This document shows, piece by piece, positions 22,642-29,470 of a stretch of 64,000 bases of DNA (the first letter of the stretch is position 1; each line of letters starts with the position of its first letter). The notes below the pieces were generated by a model that was not told where the DNA came from, searched no databases, and saw only the letters and a list, made by a program, of their open reading frames with translations. This DNA comes from Geothrix sp. SG200. GTDB taxonomy: Bacteria > Acidobacteriota > Holophagae > Holophagales > Holophagaceae. The stretch spans positions 62,001-126,000 of the forward strand of contig NZ_JAKZFR010000001.1 in assembly GCF_022808935.1 (NCBI RefSeq), read 5' to 3'. A program made the position numbers and the translations under genes.

Positions 22642-24497
22642 GCAACCTCCCGTTTCGGCAGGAGCGGCGCGACGAGCTCGACCTGGCCGAAGGGGGCGCT
22701 GAGCTGGAGGCCGCGGATGCGGGGGCGGATGGCCTCGATGGTCTCCTGGGCGATGGCCAGGCCCTCCTTGACCTGGTCGTCGGCGGTGGCCCACCTGGCC
22801 ATGCGGGTGAGCAGGGCGGGCGGCACGAGGACGCCGGGCACCTCGTTGGCCATGAACTCAGCGTTGCGCAGGCTCTTGAAGGGCCAGATGCCGGCGATGA
22901 CGGGCAGGCCGGGGGCCACGCCCTCGGCGAAGTCCAGGAAGCGGAAGAGGCTGTCCGGGTCGAAGACGGGCTGGGTGATGGCCCACTGGGCGCCAGCCTC
23001 GACCTTGTAGCGGAATCGGGTCTTCTCCCGCTCCAGGTCCGGGGCCACGGGATTGGCGCCCACGCCCACGCTGAAGGAGGTGGGCTTGCCGATGCTGGCG
23101 CCGCCGAGGTCGAGGCCCGTGTTGAGGCGCTTGAGCATGTTCACGAGGCCGATGGCGTCCACGTCGAAGACCGCCGTGGCCTGGGGATAAGGCCCCAGCT
23201 TCGGGGGGTCGCCGGTGACGGCCAGGATGTTGCGCAGCCCCAGGCCCGCGGCCCCCAGCAGGTCGCTCTGCATGCCCAGCAGGTTCCGGTCCCGGCAGGC
23301 GTAGTGGAGGATGGTCTCCACGCCCACCTGCTGCTCGATGATCAGGGCCGTGGCCAGGGCGGACATGCGGGCCATGGCCCGGGGGCCGTCCGGCACGTTG
23401 ATGGCGTCCACGCCCAGGGCCCGGCACTGGCGGGTCTTGGCCAGGAGCTTGTCGTACTCCATGCCCTTGGGCGGCACGAGTTCCACGGTGTGGGTGAATT
23501 CGCCCTGGGCGAGCTTGAGGCTGAAGCGGCTCCGGAAGGCGAAGGGGACCTCGGGCTGGGGCTGCTCGTGGGGCTTGAGTTCGTAGCGCCCCCCGGCCTG
23601 GACGAAGGCCCGCTCCTGGCGGAAAGCCCCCCGCATGGCGCGGATGTGGGCGGCCGTCGTGCCGCTGCAGCCTCCCACGGCGCGGGCGCCGCCGGCCAGG
23701 GCCCGGGCCGCGAAGCCGCCCAGGTACTCGGGGCTGGCCCCGTAGATCAGGCGGCCATCCACCATGTGGGGCAGGCCTGGGTTGGGCAGCAGGACGATGG
23801 GCCGGGTGGTGACGCCCTTCAGGTGCTCCAGCAGCCGCAGGTGCGGTGCGGGGCCGTTGCCGCCGATGAGGCCCACCAGGTCCGCGCCCCAGGTGTCGAG
23901 CTGCTTGATGAACCACTCCGGTTCCGCGCCGAAGAGGGCCTGGCCCTCGTCGTTGGTGGTCATCAGGGCGGCGAGGGGCAGGCGGCCGACCTCCTGGACG
24001 GCGAGGATGGCCTGGTGGATCTCGTTGAGATCCTCGAAGCCCTCCAGCACGACCAGGTCGGAACCGGCCCCGACGAGCGCCTCCGCCTGCTCGCGGAAGA
24101 AGGCTCGGGCCTCCTCGAAGGAGGTGGGCCCCCAGGGCTCGATGCGGACGCCCAGGGGGCCGATGCAGCCCGCCACCCAGGCGCGGGCCTGCTGCTGGGC
24201 GATGGCCTGCTTCGCCAGGGCCACGCCCTCGCGGTTGACGGCGTCGAGCTGGCCCTCCAGGCCCCGGGCGGCAAGCTTCAGCCGGTTGGCGCCCCAGGTG
24301 TTGGTGGTGAGCACCTGGGAGCCCGCGGCGAGGAACTCGCCGTGGATGGCCAGCAGCAGGTCCGGCGCCTTGAGGTTGCACTCCTCGAAGCTGCGCTGGA
24401 GCGTGATGCCCCGGTCATGCAGGGCCGAGGCGGTGCTTCCGTCGAAGAGGAAACACTCGCCCTCGTCGAGGGCCTGCCGGAAGGTGGGTTGGGTCAT
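22638..24497 (-). CDS. Homocysteine-methyltransferase-like / methylenetetrahydrofolate reductase fusion (YitJ-like)
   Basis: A 619-residue fusion. Residues 1-300 have the homocysteine S-methyltransferase barrel (FDGSTASALHDRGI, TNTWGANRLKL). Residues about 335-600 are a MetF-type reductase (VELVPPKGMEYDK, NILAVTGDPP, FDPDSLFRFLDF), which makes methyl-THF using reduced flavin. The methyltransferase half is odd. At the site of the first zinc cysteine it reads GLIGGNGP, with Gly212 for Cys. At the GGCC site it reads GGCSGT (C277, S278). Only one of three zinc ligands remains, so that half is probably inactive or altered. It is the first gene of the operon behind a SAM-I aptamer; the ribosome site is weak. 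Confidence 0.9.
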   Translation of the reverse strand: MTQPTFRQALDEGECFLFDGSTASALHDRGITLQRSFEECNLKAPDLLLAIHGEFLAAGSQVLTTNTWGANRLKLAARGLEGQLDAVNREGVALAKQAIAQQQARAWVAGCIGPLGVRIEPWGPTSFEEARAFFREQAEALVGAGSDLVVLEGFEDLNEIHQAILAVQEVGRLPLAALMTTNDEGQALFGAEPEWFIKQLDTWGADLVGLIGGNGPAPHLRLLEHLKGVTTRPIVLLPNPGLPHMVDGRLIYGASPEYLGGFAARALAGGARAVGGCSGTTAAHIRAMRGAFRQERAFVQAGGRYELKPHEQPQPEVPFAFRSRFSLKLAQGEFTHTVELVPPKGMEYDKLLAKTRQCRALGVDAINVPDGPRAMARMSALATALIIEQQVGVETILHYACRDRNLLGMQSDLLGAAGLGLRNILAVTGDPPKLGPYPQATAVFDVDAIGLVNMLKRLNTGLDLGGASIGKPTSFSVGVGANPVAPDLEREKTRFRYKVEAGAQWAITQPVFDPDSLFRFLDFAEGVAPGLPVIAGIWPFKSLRNAEFMANEVPGVLVPPALLTRMARWATADDQVKEGLAIAQETIEAIRPRIRGLQLSAPFGQVELVAPLLPKREVA

Positions 24498-24564
24498 GGA
24501 TGCGCCTGGTGGTGATCAGGGCAGTCTTCAGCGGCATCCAGGGGGTCTCGGGTCAGTCCGGGTC

Positions 24565-24674
24565 GTTCGGTATCTTCCCCCCGGGATACGCCGGGGGCAG
24601 GAATTGGCACCTTGCGTTCGCAGGTTGCCAAGGTTTCACAGGGCCTTTCCCTCCACCTTTCTGGATAGCGCTAT
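24565..24674 (-). promoter_or_regulatory. SAM-I riboswitch aptamer upstream of the MetF fusion
   Basis: The reverse strand carries the same core as the metY leader: CTATCCAGAAAGGTGGAGGG, GGCCCTGTGAAACC, TTGGCAACC and GGTGCCAATTCC, with a GAAC P3 loop instead of GAAA. No T-tailed hairpin is visible in the 67 bases between the aptamer and the ATG at 24497, so control may act on translation or use a different terminator. The bases 24675-24744 show nothing further. Confidence 0.9.
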
Positions 24675-24744
24675 GGAGTGCCAGGGGCACTCATGGGGAC
24701 TGCCAAAGATCGAGGAACCAGGATGGTCTGACCACACCCGTCCG

Positions 24745-26187
24745 TCAAGCCTGGGGCGGCGGGGCGGCCCCTCCCCCGGCCGGATGGGCCGTGAGGCCCT
24801 TGCGCTTCAGGTGGCCCCAGCTGTCCTTGCCTCGAATCCAGTCGAAGGTGCCCCGGAGTCGCCACCACAGTGTCAGCTGCCGGTAGCCGAAGTTCTCGGC
24901 CACGGCCGCGAACAGGAGCAGGGCCCAGGCCTTGAGGCCCTGGTAGCGGTGCCCGCTGATCTCCTGGAGCACCACGGCCACCACGGAGTTCAGCACACCC
25001 AGGAGCAGGGCCACGTAGATGAAGAGGATGGCGAATGGCGTGTTCAGTGAGTGGGTCCAGACAGACCAGGCGAAGAGAAGGTAGCCGCCCACCTCGACGA
25101 TGGGGGCCAGGGCCTCGAAGAAGATGAAATAGGGCATGGAGAAGAAGCCGATGCGCCCGTACTTCGGGTTGAAGCACATCGCCCGGTGCCGCCAGAGGGT
25201 CTCCAGCAGGCCGCGCTGCCAGCGGTTCCGCTGCCGGCCCAGGCCTCGGAAGTCCTCGGGCACCTCGGTCCAGCACACGGGATCGGGGACCAGGGTGATG
25301 TGGTGGGGCCGCTTCCACTCGCGCAGGCAGCGGTGAAGACGAACGACGAGCTCGAAGTCCTCGCCGATGGTGGCGGTCTCGAAGCCCCCCGCGGCCACCA
25401 CCAAGTCCTTCCGGAACACGCCGAAGGCGCCGCTGACGATGAACATGCTGTCCAGGGAGGCCAGGCCCACGCGGGCGAAGAGGAAGGCCCGCAGGTACTC
25501 GACGATCTGGAAGCGGGCTAGCCAGGAACCGGGCAGGAAGATGCCGCGGATGCCCATGGGGGTGACCTTGCAGCCGTTCACGGGCCGCACCACGCCGCCG
25601 GAGGCCACCATGTCGGGACGGTCCATGAAGGGCCGGGCGATGCGGAGGAGGGCATCGTTCTCCAGGAGGCTGTCTCCGTCCATGCAGCAGACCAGCGGGT
25701 AGCGGGCCAGGTTGATGCCGCAGTTCAGGGCGTCCGCCTTGCCACCATTGGCCTTGTCCACCACCACCAGGTTGGGCACGTAGGCGCTCTCGTAGATGCC
25801 GCGCACTTCCTGGGTGGGCAGCAGGTGGCGCACGACCCTCTGGCTGGGCTGGAGCTTGAAGGCCTTGACCAGGCGCTCCAGGGTGGCGTCCGTGCTGCCG
25901 TCGCTCACCACCACCACCTGGAACTCGGGGTAGCGCAGGCTGATGAGGCTGTTGACGCTGGGCACCGCGCCGGCCTCCTCGTTGTAGACCGGGCAGATCA
26001 GCGTGATGGGCTTGTAGTGGCTGGTCTCGAAGGCCGTGTCGAGACGGTCGATCCTCACCGCATCCAGGTAGCTGCGGATGGAGAAGAAGGCCCTCAGGAT
26101 CAGTGACAGGTTCGTCAGCTGCATGGCCAGGTAGTAGAGGAGGATGCCCCACTCGGCGAAGGCCAGGATGATGGCGCGGAAGGTCAC
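24745..26187 (-). CDS. Membrane GT2 processive glycosyltransferase (polysaccharide synthase)
   Basis: A 480-residue protein of the cellulose/poly-GlcNAc synthase type. One N-terminal membrane segment (residues 8-30) precedes the cytoplasmic GT-A domain. The catalytic set is D96 (VVSDGS), D170-x-D172 (MDGDS), E276-D277 (GEDFEL) and Q319-R-x-R-W323 (QRNRW), the D,D,D,QxxRW signature of processive synthases. Several membrane helices follow from about residue 345. It polymerises and exports a sugar from a nucleotide-sugar donor; the sugar is unknown. Its start overlaps the HEAT gene stop (ATGA), and it ends a five-gene operon. No PilZ domain is visible. Confidence 0.9.
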   Translation of the reverse strand: MTFRAIILAFAEWGILLYYLAMQLTNLSLILRAFFSIRSYLDAVRIDRLDTAFETSHYKPITLICPVYNEEAGAVPSVNSLISLRYPEFQVVVVSDGSTDATLERLVKAFKLQPSQRVVRHLLPTQEVRGIYESAYVPNLVVVDKANGGKADALNCGINLARYPLVCCMDGDSLLENDALLRIARPFMDRPDMVASGGVVRPVNGCKVTPMGIRGIFLPGSWLARFQIVEYLRAFLFARVGLASLDSMFIVSGAFGVFRKDLVVAAGGFETATIGEDFELVVRLHRCLREWKRPHHITLVPDPVCWTEVPEDFRGLGRQRNRWQRGLLETLWRHRAMCFNPKYGRIGFFSMPYFIFFEALAPIVEVGGYLLFAWSVWTHSLNTPFAILFIYVALLLGVLNSVVAVVLQEISGHRYQGLKAWALLLFAAVAENFGYRQLTLWWRLRGTFDWIRGKDSWGHLKRKGLTAHPAGGGAAPPPQA

Positions 26188-27335
26188 AGGTGCCCCCGTT
26201 CATCGGCCCACTCGAGCCGCTCCCGGGCCATGTCGCGGGCGAAGCGGTCGGACCCGGGATCCTCCGCCAGCCAGGACAGGGCGGACACGCCGGAGTGGCC
26301 GAGGTCCACGAGGCTCTGGGCGGCGTTGCGGCGGACTTCGTAGACGGGATCGGTCATCAGCGGGAGCAGGTCGGGAACGGCCGAGGGGCCGCCCAGCACG
26401 CCCAGGGCCCGGGCCACCTGGGCGCGGATCTCCCAGGCGGGGCTTGCGGCAAGGCTCAGCACCCGCGGGTAGACCTCCGGGTCCGCCAGGATGATGAGGG
26501 CCTTGAGGACGGAGGCCCGGAGGTCCACGCTCGGCACGTCCAGCAGCCACAGAAGGCGCGGGAGGGACTCGCGGTGGCGGTGGGAGCCCACCAGCAGGGC
26601 GTAGAGGATCCAGGGCTCCGGGTTCTGGTTCGGCGACTCCAGGTTCTCCTTCATCCAGGGCAGCAGGTCCGGCCCGAATCCTTCGAGCACCCGGAGGAGC
26701 CGCTCCCGCTGGTAGAGCTCTTCGCGCATGACCCAGGCCAGCACCGGCGCGGCGAACCTCAGGCTCCGGCTGTGGGTCAGGGCCTGGGCCGCCGTGTGGG
26801 CCACGAAGGGGACCGGATCATCAAGCAGGGGCAGGACCTGCTCCAGGTAGCCCTCCATGCGGATGCCGGGCTTCCACCGCCAGGGGCGCTCCGTCACCGG
26901 GGGCGGCGCGTGCTCCGCCGGTTCGTCCAGGCGGAAGACGGAGATTTCCTTGGCCGCCTGGGCCCGGACGTTGGGATCGCGGTCCTTCAGCCGCTGGGGC
27001 AGGGACGCGTGGAGGCCCATGCTCAGGTAGAGCTCCCGGAGCAGCTCGAATTCCTGCCCGGCGATGGTGGACTGGTAGCGGGCGAGGAAGTCCCGGAACA
27101 GCCACCGGTCGGCCCAGGGGACCGGCCCGAAGGATTCGTGCTCGAAGCCCCTCTTGAACAGGTAATCCGTGAGCTGGGTCTCCCAGGCCTGGTAGCAGGC
27201 GATGCGATGCCGATTCTGGCGGTCCTTGCGGTACTGCAGGACGGTGCCCACCAGCACCAGCCCGCCGGTCAGTGCCAGGAGGCCGAATGTCGCCCAGCGG
27301 AGGAGGGGCAGCAGCAGGTCGTGGGGAAAGGGCAT
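26184..27335 (-). CDS. Membrane-anchored HEAT-repeat protein
   Basis: A 383-residue protein. A single membrane helix lies at residues about 10-32 (ATFGLLALTGGLVLVGTVLQY). A 100-residue linker domain is followed by HEAT/armadillo-like helical repeats (PLLDDPVPFVAHTAAQALTHS; LIILADPEVYPRVLSLAA; ALGVLGGPSAVPDLLPLMTDPVYEVRRNAAQSLVDLG). Such repeats bind proteins. In this operon it lies between a receiver-domain protein and the GT2 synthase, so it may connect the signal input to the synthase. Spacing is 12 bases after the receiver gene and a four-base overlap with the GT2 gene. Confidence 0.85.
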   Translation of the reverse strand: MPFPHDLLLPLLRWATFGLLALTGGLVLVGTVLQYRKDRQNRHRIACYQAWETQLTDYLFKRGFEHESFGPVPWADRWLFRDFLARYQSTIAGQEFELLRELYLSMGLHASLPQRLKDRDPNVRAQAAKEISVFRLDEPAEHAPPPVTERPWRWKPGIRMEGYLEQVLPLLDDPVPFVAHTAAQALTHSRSLRFAAPVLAWVMREELYQRERLLRVLEGFGPDLLPWMKENLESPNQNPEPWILYALLVGSHRHRESLPRLLWLLDVPSVDLRASVLKALIILADPEVYPRVLSLAASPAWEIRAQVARALGVLGGPSAVPDLLPLMTDPVYEVRRNAAQSLVDLGHSGVSALSWLAEDPGSDRFARDMARERLEWADERGHL

Positions 27336-27347
27336 GGACAGGATGGC

Positions 27348-27752
27348 TCACCCCACGCGGTGGGAGCGTTCGTAGAGCCGCCACAGCCGCTCCACCATCA
27401 CCTGGACCGAGATCGGCTTCGCCATGTAGTCATCCGCGCCGGCCGCCAGGCAGCGCACCATGTCCTGCTCGCTGTGGTTGCTGGAGAGGAGCAGGATGGG
27501 GATGCGGCCCTTGGGCGGCGCGAGGTCCCGCACCTCCTGCACCAGCCGGAACCCGTTCATGGCAGGCATCATGAGGTCGGTGGTGATCATGTCGACCTGG
27601 TCGCGGTGGAGGATCTCGAGAGCGTCCATGCCGTTGGCGGCCACGAGCACCTTGAGCCCCTCCATCTCCAGGCGGACCTGGATGATCTTCGCGGTCGCAG
27701 GGTCGTCTTCGACCACCAGGATCGTCGTTTGGGCTGGCCAGCGTCGGGTCAT
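27348..27752 (-). CDS. Single-domain response regulator
   Basis: A protein of 134 residues that is a receiver domain only. The acidic pocket is D16/D17 (VVEDDPAT), the phospho-acceptor D59 (TTDLMMP), the conserved Ser/Thr in LLLSSN and the Lys near 112 (MAKPIS). There is no output domain, so it must act by protein contact. It lies inside the polysaccharide operon, 20 bases after the TPR/beta-barrel gene. The ribosome site before the ATG at 27752 is poor; an in-frame ATG at 27785, overlapping the upstream gene, is an alternative. Confidence 0.88.
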   Translation of the reverse strand: MTRRWPAQTTILVVEDDPATAKIIQVRLEMEGLKVLVAANGMDALEILHRDQVDMITTDLMMPAMNGFRLVQEVRDLAPPKGRIPILLLSSNHSEQDMVRCLAAGADDYMAKPISVQVMVERLWRLYERSHRVG

Positions 27753-27772
27753 CGGAAAAAGTCTACCCCTTT

Positions 27773-29470
27773 CTACCAGAACCATCGATTCCCTCGGATC
27801 CGGATCCCGAACCGGAGGGTGTGGTCGCGGTAGCTGGTGGGGTCCGTGGGATCGGCGATGGGCAGGCCCGCCACGCTCTGGCTCCAGGAGGCGAAGAGGG
27901 TGGCGGCGGAGCCCCCGGGCGTCCAGGTTCCCGCCAAGGCGTAGCCCCAGGTGAACTGGCTGGCGGTCTGGTTCACCACCTGGCTTCCGCCCCACCCGTC
28001 GAGGGCCACCTCCCAGCGCTCCTCGCGCCGCGCCGAGACACCGGCGGTGGCGCCGTAGTAGCGGTAGCGCTCGGGGTTGAAGAACCCGATGCGGAGGCTC
28101 TGGTCCTGGTCGATGAACCGGGTGGCGAGCCCCGCGCGCCACTCCCCCCACTCGATGGGGAACCGATGCCCCGCCTCTGCCCGGACGCCCGTCCGGGCCG
28201 CGCCGTGGGAGAGGAAGGCCCGCTCCAGGGACAGGGCCGCATGGTCAAGGGTCTGGTTGAAGACCCACGTCCCGCCCAACCCCCAGGTCCGGGTGAACGT
28301 GCGGAGGTCCAGGGCCCGGGGGGTGGCCAGGTTCGGCGCGAAGGTGTGGGACAGCACCAGGTTCAGGCCCGGCGCCGCGCGCCAACCCAGGGCCAGGCTG
28401 TGGAAGCCCGCAGCGTCCCCGCCCACGTCATCCACCCGGCCCACCTGGGCCGAGGCCGTGACCCGCGAGCCCAGGGGATGGCTGAGGCCCAGCGACCATT
28501 CTTGCGGCTTGCGCTCCGCCTGGCCGCTCTGGTCCAGCAGGTCGAAGCTCGCGCCGGCCCGGAGGCTCCCGTCGAAGAACGGCACCGCCGCGTCCACCCG
28601 CCGGGCCTGGGCGCGCAGACCCTCGTTGGAGTCCGTGCGGGTCTGGGAGAGCTCGATCCAGGGGCCCTGGGCGTCGGCCAGGCCGCGGAGGCGGGCCTGG
28701 GCGTCCTCGCGCGTGTCCGGCTGGTCCGCCAGGGCCTCGGCGCGAGTCCGCGCCCGGCGGAGACGGCCCATTCGCTGGTCGATCTGCGCCCGGATGAGCT
28801 CCGCTTCGGAGCTCTGGACATCCTCGGATCCGAGGCCGCCCAGACGCCGCTCGGCCGCTTCGGGATCGCCGGCCCAGAGGTCCAGCTGGGCCAGCCCCAG
28901 GATCGCCTGGCGGTTGCCCGGCGTCCGGGCGAGGGCCTCCTGGTAGGCCCGGCGGGCCTGCCCGTGCCGCCCGCGCCAGCCGAGCACGCGGCCCCGGAGC
29001 AGGTGGAAGTCCGTGTCGGCGGGATGGGCCTGCAGCCAGGCGTCCGCCATGGCCAGGCTCTGGTCCATGCGCCCGTCCCAGCTCAGGTAGGTGGCCGTGT
29101 CCAGGGTGGCCTGGCGGTCGCCCTTGGCCACGTGGGGCCGGAGGATCTCCACGGCCTCGCCGAAGCGTCCGGACCAGGCGGTGACCCGGGCCAGCACCGG
29201 CTCGGATTCCGCCGCCAGCTCCGGATGGACCTCCCGGTGCCGCTTCAGGTCGCGGATGGCCTCGTCGAACCGCTTCATCCAGCTGAAGGTCCGGGCTCGC
29301 TCGAGAAGGGCGTCGGGCTGGTCCTTCCAGAGCTCCAGCATTCGGGTGTAGACCGCCACGGCCTCGGGGAACCGCTTCTGCGAGCGCAGCTCCCGGGCCT
29401 GCTTCAGGAGCGCGGCGGCATCCGGAGCCGGGGCGGGCTCCTGCATGGCGGGCGGTGCGGGATGGATCAT
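27773..29470 (-). CDS. TPR plus outer-membrane beta-barrel protein (YaiO/PgaA-like)
   Basis: A 565-residue protein. Residues 20-290 are TPR-like helical repeats (FPEAVAVYTRMLELWKDQPDALLERART; HGQARRAYQEALARTPGNRQAILGLAQLDLWAGD). Residues 300-565 alternate in beta-strand fashion and end in an aromatic residue (GNRWFW), as outer-membrane barrels do. This order fits export proteins such as PgaA, BcsC or YaiO. The ATG at 29470 overlaps the upstream stop (ATGA). No Sec signal peptide is visible at the N-terminus (MIHPAPPAMQEPAPAP) or in the frame just upstream, which is unexpected for a barrel. Confidence 0.82.
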   Translation of the reverse strand: MIHPAPPAMQEPAPAPDAAALLKQARELRSQKRFPEAVAVYTRMLELWKDQPDALLERARTFSWMKRFDEAIRDLKRHREVHPELAAESEPVLARVTAWSGRFGEAVEILRPHVAKGDRQATLDTATYLSWDGRMDQSLAMADAWLQAHPADTDFHLLRGRVLGWRGRHGQARRAYQEALARTPGNRQAILGLAQLDLWAGDPEAAERRLGGLGSEDVQSSEAELIRAQIDQRMGRLRRARTRAEALADQPDTREDAQARLRGLADAQGPWIELSQTRTDSNEGLRAQARRVDAAVPFFDGSLRAGASFDLLDQSGQAERKPQEWSLGLSHPLGSRVTASAQVGRVDDVGGDAAGFHSLALGWRAAPGLNLVLSHTFAPNLATPRALDLRTFTRTWGLGGTWVFNQTLDHAALSLERAFLSHGAARTGVRAEAGHRFPIEWGEWRAGLATRFIDQDQSLRIGFFNPERYRYYGATAGVSARREERWEVALDGWGGSQVVNQTASQFTWGYALAGTWTPGGSAATLFASWSQSVAGLPIADPTDPTSYRDHTLRFGIRIRGNRWFW

